A program made the translations under genes and the position numbers. Shown here piece by piece: positions 23,827 through 36,135 of a DNA stretch of 64,000 nucleotides (the first letter of the stretch is position 1; each line of letters begins with the position of its first letter). This DNA is from Brachionus manjavacas (lineage: Eukaryota > Rotifera > Eurotatoria > Ploima > Brachionidae): assembly GCA_019054805.1 (NCBI GenBank), contig JAHQIY010000014.1:1364001-1428000 (forward strand), written 5' to 3'. The notes beneath the pieces were generated by a model that was not told where the DNA came from, did not search any database, and was given only the letters and a program-made list of their open reading frames with translations.

Positions 23827-24703
23827 TTAAGCTTTAGTTGCTATTGTTAAATATTGTTTTTTTTTGAGCCTTAAATTAAATGTTTATTTTCAAATAAAAA
23901 TTTAATTTGTTTTAAAATTATTTTGCATTCTGCATTTATGTCACCAGACTTATAAAGAAATTTATGACGAAATTTAAAAAAAAAATTTAAAATTTTTTTA
24001 TTTTAAGTAAATCTGGCAGACAAAAGCTTTTCCTGCTTTCTTTTAAATAATAACGTGTAGAATAGAGCAAAAATCTGAATGTAAGCACAAAATTAATAAA
24101 AAAATTTTAGATTTGAAATACTCAAGAAATGATTAATAAAATATGGCTAAAAAAAGAAAGAAAAATTTTTGACTTTTATTTTATTAAACAGACTAAATTA
24201 TATATTTTTAATAAATTTATTTTTTAAATGATGAAAAAAAAAATAAAACCGGTACCAAAAATTAAAAATTGACACGTTAATCTATAAGAAAAGTTAACAA
24301 AAAAAATTTTGTCAAGAAAATATTTTTTTTGTTTAAACTTTAAATGGGATAAACGATTCTAACAATTAAAAAATTATTGATAATTTTTTTAAAAATTATC
24401 AATAAATAAATGTTTTAAAATATCTTTTTAATTAAATTGGAATTTTTTTTCAAATTTAAATTTTAGTGTTACAATTATTAAATTTAATAGTCATCTAAAT
24501 AAACAAAAAAGTGGTCAAAAAATTATATCCTGAGACGACTAGATTTCTACTTGCCTCAACCCTAAGCTCGGTTGCTAACAAAAATTTGGTTCATGCAGTA
24601 ACTTAGCAACAAACATAAGTAAAAAATTTGAAAAATAAAATTTAAAAAATTTAAACTATACTAGAAAACATTAGTGCAATTGTGAATCGATTTTGAATCG
24701 AAA
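23827..24703. other. Intergenic, terminator side of acyltransferase and promoter side of LRRC23
   Basis: AATAAA-like motifs appear about 70 bp after the 23826 stop. The rest is A/T runs, apart from a less AT-rich patch at 24520-24610 (CCTGAGACGACTAGATTTCT and CTCAACCCTAAGCTCGGTTG) that may belong to the LRRC23 promoter or 5' UTR. Confidence 0.4.
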
Positions 24704-26018
24704 ATGTCTGATTATGAAGATGAACAAAACTACGAAGAGACCGATCAAGATATTGAACAAGAACTAGAAGCCGAAACAGGCCAAGAGGAAGAGACCAAAA
24801 TCGAAGGGGGGGAAGAGGAAGAGCAAAAAGAAGCCGAAGAAGAGAAAGCTGAGGAGCAAGTAGAAGAAGAAGAAGTACAGTAAAAAAATTATCTAAAATA
24901 TTTTTTAAATAATTTTTTTGTAAATTAAGCGTCCGCCAGATGTCAGTCTTAACGAGGACATATTGTCAGAGAGCTTACTGCTACTTGCCAAAACTGGTAA
25001 TGGTCTTTCTCATGCTTATGTTAGACTAGATGCTGCTCAAAAGTATTAAGCAAAAATAATTAATTATTTTTAATCCATTCTAATCTAAAAGAGGCCTCAC
25101 TGACATATCACTGCTAAAAAATTACATTCATCTTCGCTACATTGATCTATCTAACAACAACCTGAAAGACATTTCAGCATTGAACAGTCTCACCCATTTG
25201 CTGACACTTAAACTTGACTTCAATCGATTGACCAGTGCCAAATTGGACCCTTTACCATATTTACAAACAGCAAGTTTTAGTAATAACAGAATCAAATCAA
25301 CAGAAGGAATATCGCATCCAAAGCTTGAAATTCTGAATTTGAATAGTAATTTTTTATTAGATTTTTTATTTTAAAAAAATTATTATTTAAAAGAAAATGA
25401 GATAAGTGAAATAAAAGATTTTGATGGAAATAAATTGCCCAATTTACAGACACTTGAAATAAGGGAAAATAAACTCACATCAACAAAAGGAATTCGTTTG
25501 CCGAGCTTAAAAAGCATTTTTATTGTAATCTTAATTTTTTTTTTAATCTTAAATTAAAAAAATTCAATCAGGCAGCTAATATGCTTACAAGTTTGGAAGA
25601 TTTGGCTGATTTGAAGAATTTAAGCGCTCTTCATTTACGCGACAATAAATTGGAGAACTTGGACGGATTCAGCGAGAACATGGAATCACTCCAGTATATT
25701 AACTTAAGAGGAAATATATTGGCAAATTTTACAGAAATAAATAAGCTTCAAATATTACCAAAGCTGCGCGCTTTGGTCTTGCTGGACAACCCGCTTACCG
25801 AAAATAGTGATTACAGGTTGGAAGTGCTAATCGCAGTGCGTCGCTTGGAAAGACTTGACAAGGATGAATATTTAGAAGAGGAGAGAACCGAGGCTGAAGA
25901 GATACACGAACAAAGGCGGATAAAGGAACAAGAAGCAGCTCTTGAGTCACAGTCGAATCTAAACGATGAGAACAACAACGATGCCGATGACAATGAAAAA
26001 ATTGACAATGATGAATAA
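24704..26018 (+). CDS. LRRC23: LRRC23, radial-spoke leucine-rich repeat protein (371 residues)
   Basis: Five exons: 24704-24874, 24930-25042, 25092-25345, 25394-25524 and 25572-26018. An acidic N-terminus of about 57 residues is followed by LLLLAKTGNGLSHAYVRLDA and a run of leucine-rich repeats: YIHLRYIDLSNNNLKDIS, LPYLQTASFSNNRI, NMLTSLEDLADLKNLSALHL, LQYINLRGNILANF. A charged C-terminus follows (RLERLDKDEYLEEERTEAEE). The match to vertebrate LRRC23 is strong along the whole length, including the phrase LPKLRALVLLDNP. LRRC23 is a component of axonemal radial spoke heads needed for ciliary and sperm motility. The next gene, TMEM107, starts only 145 bp downstream on the same strand. Confidence 0.95.
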
Positions 26019-26162
26019 TTTTTGTTTTTATTATTAAATTAATAAATTAATATTTTAACATTTTTTTTGTTTTATACTTAGAAAAAAAAGTCCTCTAATT
26101 AAACAGAGGCTTTGAAGCTAAATGTGTAGATTAGATATTTATGTTTTTAGATTTATGTTGAT

Positions 26163-26940
26163 ATGTTTCGTTATTATTCAAATGTTGTGACTATTTTGTA
26201 TCCATTGCGGTTTATACCAATTATATGTCAATTAGTGTTGTTAATTTTACTTTTGTTGGACAGAGTTAGTGCCACTGGTTGGACCAGAACTTTGTTCTTT
26301 GAAAATTTAATCAAAGTTTTGGACCAAAAATTTTAAATTATTTAACTTTTATTTTCAAGGAAGAAAATGTCAGAATGTTCATGAAAATAGAATCTCAATC
26401 AAACACACAAATATCTAATTTTGAGACTCTAGATAATGAGTATGTTTTTCAAATTGAGATTCCTCAAGCGGTTATTCTTGATTATCATTTTATTTTTATT
26501 AAAAATGATAATCTAAAATTATTCACGAGAAAAAGAAATTAATTTATTATTTTAAATCAGAAACCTCACTTTGGGAACCTCACTGCTTTTGTTGAATAAT
26601 TGAAATTTATTTTTATTTAAGGTATATAATATGGCTTTCATTCTCAATTGGAATACTTGTTTTTGAATTAATCTCATTTATGTTCACTATAACCTCATTG
26701 ATATTTTATCAAACTTTTATCTGTAATTTCAATTAACAAAAAAAAGTTCAATATAATATTAGAAATTATTTAGCTATATTGTCACATTCAATCGGAGTTT
26801 TAGTTTTGTTTGCCTTTTATATACAGACATGGCCATTCAGGGATATACGCTGGGTTTTGGGATTTTGCACTATTATTCCATTTCTAACAGAATTGTACGC
26901 CTATTTGGACGTGTTTACTTTAAGAAGGTCATACATCTAA
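26163..26940 (+). CDS. TMEM107: TMEM107-like ciliary transition-zone membrane protein
   Basis: Proposed exons: 26163-26315, 26360-26439, 26622-26722 and 26774-26940, in phase, 166 residues (human is 140). Four membrane segments are visible: FIPIICQLVLLILLLL, WLSFSIGILVFELISFMF, HSIGVLVLFAFYIQTW and VLGFCTIIPFLTELYAYL, ending FTLRRSYI. The last two segments follow human TMEM107 closely in spacing (S-x-x-V-x-x-x-F, then W-Y-I-F-x-F-C-x-x-x-P-x-x-T-E). TMEM107 acts in the ciliary transition zone with the MKS proteins. The first donor (GTTTTG at 26316) is weak, so the exon 1/2 join is the least certain part. The stop lies 54 bp from the stop of the convergent kinase gene. Confidence 0.75.
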
Positions 26941-26994
26941 TTTTTTAGATTTTTATTTTTTTTTAATTAAAGCTTAAATAATAAAATTTTATAA

Positions 26995-29900
26995 TTATTT
27001 TAAAAATTCGTGATTTAACAATTCGCTAGCATAAGGTCTCAAATCGGGATCTCTGGTCAAACACTTTCGGACAAAATCTCTGGCTTCTTCAGTAAAGTGT
27101 TCTGGAAGTTCGGGCGGTGGACTTTCTCCACTGCCTATTGCATAAATGGCAGACAAAGGACTCAAATCTCCCCATGGTGGTCTTCCAACAGCCTGATTAT
27201 TTAAACCAGTTTTATAATTATTCTTAAAAAAAAATACCATAAAATTTACCATTTCAAAAACAGTTGCTCCAAGAGACCATATGTCGGCTTTAGATCCATG
27301 GCCAGTTTCTCTTATTACTTCCGGAGACATCCAATACGGAGTACCTTTTAAAGATTTGAGCAGTTGTTTAATACTATTGGAACTTTGATTTTTTCTTAGT
27401 CTTTTAGCACATCCGAAATCAATTAGTTTCACTATACCATTGCTCATCAGCATTATATTTTTGCCTTTTATATCCCTGTGCACAACGTTACATGAATGAA
27501 GGTAGTTAATTCCTTCAGCAATTTGATTAGTGAAATTTTTGAACAGCTCTTCATCAAAAGGTCCGAATGTTTTGAGCAGTGCTTCGATAGTTCCACCTGG
27601 AATAAGCTCCATAAATATATTTACAACATTACAGTCAAGCATAGTTCCCATAAATCTAAATGTTTTTTTAATTTTTTAATTTTTTTAATTTAAAATTAAA
27701 TTACTGAACAATATTTTCATGTTCAAGCTCTCGAAGAATTTTCACTTCTTCTCTCACACATTCGTATTCAGCTCGCGCTTTAACAGGATCTGACTCTTCC
27801 ATTTCTATCTGCTTTACAGCTATTATTTCACCTGTGCTCAACATGGCTTGATACACAGATCCAAAAGCTCCTTTGCCTAGAAGATTGCCTCTTTTCCAAC
27901 GAAACTGAAAGTCATTCTCACTCTCAATTTGAAGGCTCTGTGACAAAATTATTAAAATTAAATTTTTAATAAAATTAATTTTAACTATTACAATAGGACT
28001 CCTGTTTCTATCATTTCGATACTTGAGGTCATAGTGGTAAGTAATACTGTTCGAGTCAAAACTGGCCGAGCTATTAGCCGATTCATTGCCAATGCTATCG
28101 AATTTTTTTGACTTAAATTAATTTTGTTAATCTTAAAATTGTTTTTTTCTTAATAGCTGAAGTAAAAAAAAAGCTGATGATTTGATTAATCCAGCTATAA
28201 AAGTATCTAAAGATTTGACTAAAAAAATAAAAAAAATACCGTCCGTAACTTAAAAAATACTTTATCTTATAATAAAGATCAATTGAGTTTTTTTTCATTG
28301 CGTTTACCTTTTTTTTTTCGTTAAAATAACAAAACAAAATTGAGACATAATTTTTCATCGAATTGTATGATATAAACTATCATTGTATTATTTTTTATAA
28401 ATTTGATATTTTTTTTTAAAAGGTCAAAAAAAATTATATTTTTAAAAGAAAATTTTTTATGAATTAGCTAAAATTTTATAGTTGTTTTTTAATGAAAAAA
28501 TAATTTTCAGTATTTAAATAAAACTATTGATTTAATTTTCTATTTTTACAGTTAATTCTTTTTAAATGTCCTATTTATAATAATCTTAAAGAAAGCTCGG
28601 AATCAATAAAAAAAATTATATTTTTTTTCTATCAGACTCAGGGTTGTTCATAAGTCCCAAATCTTAAGTCAAGTTTTGATTTGGATTTTAATTTTAAAAC
28701 TTAGACTTAAGATTTGGGACTTTTGAACAACCCTGAGTCTGATAGAAAAAAAACATAATTTTTTTCATTGATTCCGAGCTTATTTAAAGAAGTCCCAAAT
28801 TAAAATCAAGTTCGGATTTGGATTTTAATTTTAAAACTTGGACTTTAATTTGGGACTTTTAAATAACTCTGATCAGACTTAATTTAAAAAAATATTATTA
28901 TGTCAGAAAGTGATCTCAGTATAAAAAAACTTGCCATAAAAAGCAAATTTCTATTTTAAATAAAATTGTGTGCTTAATATCAATCAAACTCACATTTAAT
29001 TTTAATTTTGAACTTAAATTTAATTTTTCTTCATCATCCCGTTGATTGAAATTACCCGACTGTACCTCATTAGGCAAAGGAATCATTAGAGTATTTATTT
29101 TATCACTTAAACCGGGTGGTAATTTAAAATTTTTGCGGATGCCCGGTACAATTGTATGCTCGGCAGTATTACTGGATCTTAGTGAATTTCTATTTCCTTT
29201 AGTATCAAACTTGATACTATTTGTTCTTTTTAATGTATTTTCCTTTTTGCTATCACTCGGAATCGGAGGCTTGCTAATGACTTTTTTTTCCGAATTCTGC
29301 TTTGCTATTTGGTACAACTCTTTTAACCGCTTGGCATTAGAGTCCAAAGCCTCTTGGTCAAAATCGATATTGTCTTTCAATTGATTAGCCATTTCTTCAC
29401 TGAATTCCGCTTTTTGATTGTTCAGCATCTCAGCTTTTTCCTCATTTTCCTGCTGCATCAATAAATTGTCATATTTGGTATAGATAGCGAGTAATTTATC
29501 TTCAATTGACTGAACGAAATCTTTGTTTAATTGACTGTTGAGTTTTCCTTCTCCAGATTCTTCGGATGCTCTTTGGTCGGGTGCAGATTTTACCGCTATC
29601 CGGGCTGCTTTTGTATTTGAACTAGTCTGTTTGCTGTCAAGCTTTATCTCGGATATTTCCTTTTCATTATCACTCAAGTAGTTTACGGAATTCTTTGACG
29701 ACACAGACATGTTTTCGTCAAACTCAGAATCGCACATGTCATTGTACATGGACTGGTCGATTTCTTTCTGCAAGTTAACATCTATTTCTTGACTAATTAA
29801 AATTTTATTTCTATTCTTTTTCGGATTTATTTTTTGTCCTGTTGGCTTAGTTGTGGCAGATTTTACTTTTTTGACTGCTGATTTTTTCTTGGTTGTGCCA

Positions 29901-31146
29901 GATTTCGGTTTTAAATTTTTTTCAACTTGTACCGAAGCAACACTGTATGGCTGGGGGTAGTTTTCGAACATAGTGAAAATTACAGGTTCTTTTGGCTCAA
30001 CTAGATTAACTTCAGATTTGGCTGATAGAGGTTTTTCGGCAAGATTTATCCGGCTCGAGTTGACTTCAAGACAAATGTCGTTAGATGGACAGATGGTTGA
30101 CTTGCTGGCCGAACTTATGGTGGTCAATGTGCTCTGAAATGATACATTAAAAATATCATTTGGTGTTTCAATTGGACTCAGCTTAGTTCGAGGAGTCTGT
30201 GTTTTGGCAGGCTCAGTTTTTGCTCCTGGATATTTGGCTTTGGTCTTGATTGGAACACTTTTTATACAGCCAACAGAGGTTTTTTTAGTCGATTCATTAT
30301 TTTCTGTATTTTTTGCCAATGTTTTGGAAACTAAAGTTTGAGGTTTTTTCAAAATAGAAGTAGCAGGTTTTGTCTTATCCGCGTGCTTTTGCGGATTTAA
30401 GTCTAGTTTTTTGACATTTATCCTCAGAGTTTCGCTGAGTGACTCTTTTATTGTGTCCAAGCGCTCTTTGTCCGATTTATTCTCAATTGTTTTGGGAAAT
30501 TTTTCGACAAGTGTTTTTTCAGTTTGCATTTTACCACAAGATTTTTGTCCACTTTCTTTTACACTTGGGGGTCTCTGAAAAAAGAGGCTTTTAAAAATTT
30601 TTATTTTCAAAAAAAAATAGATACACTCGATTTGGCTGAGTATAATTCACGACTTGTTAAAGGATCAAGGCTTTGTCTGGAAAGTCTTCCGGCTTCGGAT
30701 ATAATGTCGATGGTAATTGGAGTGTCAAAGTCGCGGAAATTAGAGAATGACAACTGTGCTTGATCAATGGAAACAAGTTTGTCTGGTGACTTTTTTTTAT
30801 TGAAAGATAAATGTAAGATGTCGTTGGTGGATTCGCTTCTGGATGGCGAATAATCAGAGCCGAGATCTAACGATTTACCAAGAGGAGGAAGAGATTTTGG
30901 TTTAAGTCTATAGTAGAAATTTTAATTTTAAAAAATAAATAGAAATTTTAGCTTACTCTTGAGCTGTCAAATATTGACTTTTGCTTGTATCATCCTGGAA
31001 TAAATTAAAGATTAATTTTTTTGATAAAAAATTTTTTTTATTTATTTAAAAAAGAAAAGCAATGAATAAAAAAAGTGATTTAGCTGTTTCACGCTTACTT
31101 TTCTTGGCAAAAAATCCTTAAAGTGAAGACAAAAAATTTTATTCAT
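26995..31146 (-). CDS. MAP3K19: MAP3K19 (YSK4)-like MAP kinase kinase kinase, 968 residues
   Basis: Eight exons on the minus strand: 31146-31099, 30994-30957, 30907-30625, 30574-28994, 28111-27992, 27937-27705, 27655-27250 and 27192-26995. All phases fit, and the sum is 2907 bp. The N-terminal 690 residues are Ser/Lys-rich, with no recognised domain and probably disordered. The kinase domain (about 695-968) has the glycine loop LLGKGAFGSVYQAM, AVKQIEM, the MEKK-type FMELIPGGTIEALLKTFGP, the catalytic HRDIKGKNIML, LIDFGCAKRL, and GTPYWMSPEVIRETGHGSKAD. KLIDFGCA and the L-I-D-F-G-C pattern favour MAP3K19 over MEKK1-4. It is catalytically complete. The intron between exons 4 and 5 (28112-28993) contains a hairpin element. 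An in-frame stop lies just upstream of the chosen ATG. Confidence 0.88.
28595..28865. repeat. Nested hairpin element in a kinase-gene intron
   Basis: Arms 28595-28678 and 28697-28780 are near-perfect reverse complements of about 84 bp around an 18-bp loop. A second palindrome at about 28789-28865 repeats the core of the first (AGTCCCAAAT, GGATTTTAATTTTAAAACTT, ATTTGGGACTTTT), minus its outer half. The structure looks like a non-autonomous foldback element with a partial duplication. Confidence 0.85.
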
Positions 31147-32289
31147 TTTATTGATTAGAAATGTGATTCAAGTCCTTTTTATGAGCTTGAAAATATGCGC
31201 AGACACTTAAAGCTAAAATCAGGAGCACACATATTTGGGTGTAACATTTGGTAAAAAAGAAACTTACTAAATGAGTTAAAAAGCAGTGATCTTAATTATC
31301 CTCGTAAATATTACGTAAGTTGTTGTTATTAGCAAAAAGTGCTCTTAATTACAAGGTAGTGGTTCTAAAATGAAAGGGAAAATTTTAAAATCACTTACAT
31401 CCATGGACTTGGTTAAGTTAGAAAATCTTAAAAAATTTCATTTTTTGTCTGAAAAAATTAATTCTGTAGGAATAACTGTTGCATATGTTACCATGGACTC
31501 CATTTTCATTATTTTATGTAAGCTTGCTTATTAAACTCCCTATTCTTAAAAGTAAAAAAAATTCTACTAATTTTTTTTGCCAACTTAGTTGAATGTTTAC
31601 TTTATTTACATTTAATTGAAAATCGATTGCTGCTGACAAATACTTGAGACTGTCTATTTTCGCCGTGACAAAGTTAAAGATTGATTTCTGAAAGACACAA
31701 TTTGTCAAGTTTTCTAGGTAACAAAATTGAGCAAACAAAATAAATGTGATTCAAACAACGAAATTCTCGATTGATCTAAACTTTTATATTCGATTTACTA
31801 TAAATAAAAATTATTTTCATTTTTCGAATTTTAATTTAATTTCATTAAAAAAAATTTTAATTTTTAAAGAAAATACAATTTATTCTTTTCTATGATGACC
31901 TGAAATTTAAACCATTCTTTCTTCTAATTCGAATACATTTTCAAATGGAAACTTTTTTAGATCAAGATTACCTTAAGAAGAAAAAATATTTTATTAATTA
32001 CACTACGTAAATTTTGTTAAATTTAAATTTACTAAAAATATTTATGCCCATTTATGTTGTATAATATTTCAAGGTAAAACTAGTGTCACTTAGAAAATAA
32101 AATATGTAAATTCAAAACATAACTTGATTCACTAAACAAATTAAAAGTTTTTTTTTTGAATAAAAAGTTAATTTCACGGATATTTTTATTGATTACATGT
32201 GAAAAAAAAAGAATTTCACAAAAATAAGAAACGAGTCTTAAAAATAATATAAAATTAATTTGATAAAAAATAAATGTGATTATTTTTAT
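31147..32289. other. Intergenic between two minus-strand genes
   Basis: Contains the 5' flank of the MAP3K19-like gene and the 3' flank of GINS2. The minus-strand frame at 31514-31738 shows no family and no splice context. Nothing else can be supported. Confidence 0.45.
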
Positions 32290-32934
32290 TTATTCGTCAG
32301 CAATAGGTACGTGTTGTTTTAAATTATGAAGCTCCTTGAGGGTTTTTGTGAGCAAATTGCGGACTGTATTTATTTCGAGCAGGGTTAAATTGTTTACTTT
32401 GGCATGCAAGCTTTCACTCTTAATAAACTCATTCATGCTGCTCCTTAATTTTGCTATTCTCAAGTCCCAAATGTCTTTTATTAAGGTTTTGACCTCATCA
32501 GCTCTTGGAATGTCTTGCGGTGCACAATTTAGTAAAATATTGGTAATTTCCATGTAATGAGGATTTGGCATTGGAGTGAATAAATCACTTGATTTCTCGT
32601 TGTTCATTATTTCTTCCAGTTTTTCTAGAATTTAAATTTAAATTGGCAAAATTTTTGCTTTCACTTAACATTTCACCTACCGACGTTTATCCATGAGGGA
32701 CATTCGATTCGGCATTTTTGTCGTTGACGAAAGTGAACTGCCAGCCAGAGTGGAACTTGAGTAGGAACGCTTGGCTCAAATGGACCAATATCTCCCTTAG
32801 CAATTTTTCAAAATGAGTTTTCAAAAATTTTCGTTCAAACTTACTCCAATTAGATAAAAAGTTTTGTACTGAAAATTAGGTACAACGGTGATCAATTCGT
32901 TTTCAGCTATAAATTCAACTTCATCATTATCCAT
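32290..32934 (-). CDS. GINS2: GINS complex subunit PSF2 (179 residues)
   Basis: Three exons: 32934-32845, 32795-32681 and 32624-32290. PSF2 is one of the four subunits of GINS, which joins CDC45 and MCM2-7 in the replicative helicase in the nucleus. The start MDNDEVEFIAENELITVVPN is the typical PSF2 N-terminal B domain. It continues GPFEPSVPTQVPLWLAVHFR, QRQKCRI, then DLFTPMPNPHYMEITNILL and WDLRIAKLRSS, with NNLTLLEINTVRNLL near the end. Every hallmark block of the family is present and the length matches (human 185). The start codon is the only ATG giving the conserved E-F-I-A-E opening. Confidence 0.96.
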
Positions 32935-34619
32935 TGTTTGAATAAAAATTTAATTTTTACTTTATTTGTTTTTTAATTTTAATTTCTAATTTCTATTTAG
33001 ATCTAAATCTAACAAAATCAAGTGCAATATTAAATGTACACGGTTTAGATTTGATACAGTTAAGTCTTGAAAATTAGTTTTATTTTAAATTTTATTTAAA
33101 AATTAATTTTTATTAATTTTTCTATTTTTTATCTTACTATGATTAAATGAGTTTGTGTGAACTTAAAAATTAATGTAAATAAGATTGTAATTTTATCGTA
33201 TTTATTATTATTTAAAATTATAAACAAATAATTTTTTGAATCATTTTTATGGATTATTTGAACAATAGAGTATTGATATTTTAATTAAATAAAGCAATAA
33301 ATTATTTTTAAAATCGACATTCATGAATATTAATTATTTGAAAGAAAACTCTTTTTTCACCAAGAAACTTTTATAAAAGAACCTATTCAAGAATTTTTTT
33401 TTTCAAATTCTATATTAAGAGTATTCAAGGACTTCTGTCTTGTATTAATAAAATCATATTTTCTGTAATCTTTTAATGATGCGACTTCCATAAGATTTGA
33501 TTCTTAATTCAGCATAGTCCAAAATTTTAGCTTTTAAGTGTCACGTTAGATATTTTGTAAGTCTCAGTGACATTAGTTGAATTAAATTTTTTTTTTCTAA
33601 TTGCCTTCTATGCAAACACAGCTTAAGGATTCATTAATCTGATTTTCAAAAAAATGACAAAATTTTTAATTGTTAGTTTTTTTATTTTTTGTTTAGTCCC
33701 ATGGTGTTGAACTTTTTAAAAATAATCAAATTTAACTGAAAATTTTCTTAACATTTTTTGATTGCATCACCAAAAAGGTGTTTTTTTTGGAAAATAAATA
33801 AATAAAATTCCCAGAGATTATTTTTCTCATTATTTGATGCTTTTTCTAGTCATAATGATATTAGAAAAGATTAAAATCAAAATAAATCATTTTATCATAT
33901 TGAGTCGATTGCATGAACAAAATGAAAAAATTCTCCTATAAAACCAGAGCATAATTTACACATTTTAGTCAATTTTGATGATTTAAACACCAGAAAATCA
34001 AATATTTTATGTCTAAAAAATAACGAATGAAAAAATATTTAAATTTAAATTTTTTGATTACGATCTAGTTTGATAAGTGATATATTCATTTTTGAAAATA
34101 ATATCTTTTTTCAATATAATCAACTACGTAATTGTGTAGAGAGGCAAAATGCAAATTTATTATTGCATAAACTTCAATAGAGAATCGACACAAAAATAGA
34201 AGATAATTCAAATTATGCAGCATGATTACATCATCGACTAAATATTCATAAAATTGTAAGTCGGGGATTATATTTCAACATTTTCATAAAGACAATGATA
34301 ATCTTGCAAATTGAAATCATAATTCCTAACCAAATGGCAATATCTAAAGAATAGTTTAGTTTGAAAGAAGAGAGCAAGAGCGCGCTTCAAATTTGATAAT
34401 TTAGATAAACTTGTAATTTATTCATTTGCAAGCAAACGATGTGAAAATAATGTTTGCAATATTTCGTTTGGAAACATGCTTTTTTTCTAACCAAGTAGTC
34501 TACTCCTTCTACCTTGGTTCATGCATTCCATAATTAGAATCATTTTCTCTCTTGCTACGTAAAAATCTTCTTCTCTTTAGAGCTTAAAATTTCGAAAGAA
34601 TTTTATCAAATTAATAAAA
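32935..34619. other. Divergent intergenic region, GINS2 to alpha-tubulin
   Basis: 1.7 kb without genes. The part close to the tubulin start (about 34340-34600) has more mixed composition, with GAGAGCAAGAGCGCGCTTC at about 34370-34390 and pyrimidine-rich tracts. It is the likely promoter and 5' UTR of the tubulin gene. Confidence 0.4.
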
Positions 34620-36135
34620 ATGGTAAATTATATTTTTTTTGATTTTTTAATTGAAATTTAAAAAAAAAATTTTCCCAGAGAGAAGTATTGAGTATTCACG
34701 TTGGTCAGGCTGGCTGTCAAATTGGTAACTCGTGCTGGGAACTTTTTTGTCTTGAACATGGTAATCTAATTAGAAAAAAAAGAAGAAAATTTTAAAACTT
34801 TTAAAGAAATTCAACCGGATGGCATAATGGCTCCAGAATCCAGAAATTCAGCTACTTCAATGGGAACTTTTTTCAACGAAGTAGGCAATGGTCGACAGGT
34901 ACCAAGAACACTGTTCGTTGACCTCGAACCAACAGTAGTAGATGAAATCAGAACCGGTAAGTACCGGAGATTGTACAACCCGGATCAGCTGATAAGTGGA
35001 AAAGAGGACGCTGCTAACAACTACGCTAGGGGCCACTACACAGTTGGCAAAGAGATAATCGACCAGGTTTTGGACAAAATTCGCCGCTTGTCAGAGCAAT
35101 GCACTGGCCTGCAGGGTTTTTTGCTCTTTCACAGTTTTGGCGGTGGCACTGGTTCAGGTTTTACTTCACTACTAATGGAAAGGTTGAGTGTAGACTTTGG
35201 CAAAAAAAGCAAACTTGAATTTGCAGTTTATCCGGCACCGCAAATCTCCACCGCCGTAGTCGAGCCTTACAACTCAATTTTGACCACACACACCACTTTG
35301 GAGCACACTGATTGTGCGTTTATGGTCGACAATGAAGCCCTGTATGATATATGCAAGCGTAATTTAAATGTGGAAAGACCGACCTATTCGAATTTGAACC
35401 GATTGATAGCTCAAGTGGTCAGCTCAATCACTGCTTCGTTGAGGTTCGAGGGCTCTCTGAATGTCGATTTGAACGAATTTCAGACTAATTTGGTTCCTTA
35501 TCCGCGCATTCATTTTCCTCTCACTTCCTACGCACCCATTTTGTCCGCTGAAAAGGCCTATCATGAACAAATGTCTGTCAGCGACTTGACCAATGCGGTG
35601 TTCGAGCCAAACAATCAAATGGTAAAATGTGATCCTAGAATGGGTAAATACATGGCGTGTTGTATGCTGTACCGTGGTGACATTGTTAGCAAAGAGGCCA
35701 ATTCGGCCATTAATACAATCAAGACTAAGAAAAATATTCAATTTGTCGATTGGTGTCCGACCGGGTTTAAGGTTGGTCTTAATTATCAGCCACCAGTGTG
35801 TGTGCCGGACAGTGATATTGCCAAAGTGCCGAGAGCTTTGTGCATGTTGAGCAACACCACTGCCATATGCGAGGCATGGTCCAGATTGAACCATAAATTT
35901 GATCTGATGTACGCAAAGAGAGCGTTTGTTCACTGGTATGTTGGTGAAGGCATGGAGGAAGGGGAATTCTCCGAGGCCAGAGAGGACCTGGCTGCTTTGG
36001 AAAAAGATTATGAGGAGGTAATTTTCTTTCTTAAGATCTTCAGATTTTGATTTTAAACTTTTACTTGGTTTATTAATTTAGTGTGCTTGTGATTCTGATT
36101 TGAACAACAATTATGTGTCCGAAGATGAATATTAA
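34620..36135 (+). CDS. Divergent alpha-tubulin without the Lys40 acetylation site (449 residues)
   Basis: Four exons: 34620-34622 (ATG alone), 34679-34760, 34807-36017 and 36082-36135. An intron directly after the ATG is a conserved animal alpha-tubulin feature. The protein starts [18 protein letters not shown] and has the GTP-binding GGGTGSG loop and the catalytic Glu in [15 protein letters not shown]. The loop that normally carries Lys40 (GGxD) is replaced by [14 protein letters not shown], two residues shorter and lacking lysine, so it cannot be acetylated there. The tail [17 protein letters not shown] is much less acidic than usual, with two cysteines, but keeps the final tyrosine that is a substrate for detyrosination. 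It is probably a tissue-specific isotype rather than the main housekeeping copy. It is intact. Confidence 0.97.

Noticed and set aside
35424-35933. 169-codon minus-strand frame
   Set aside because: Antisense shadow of the alpha-tubulin exon.
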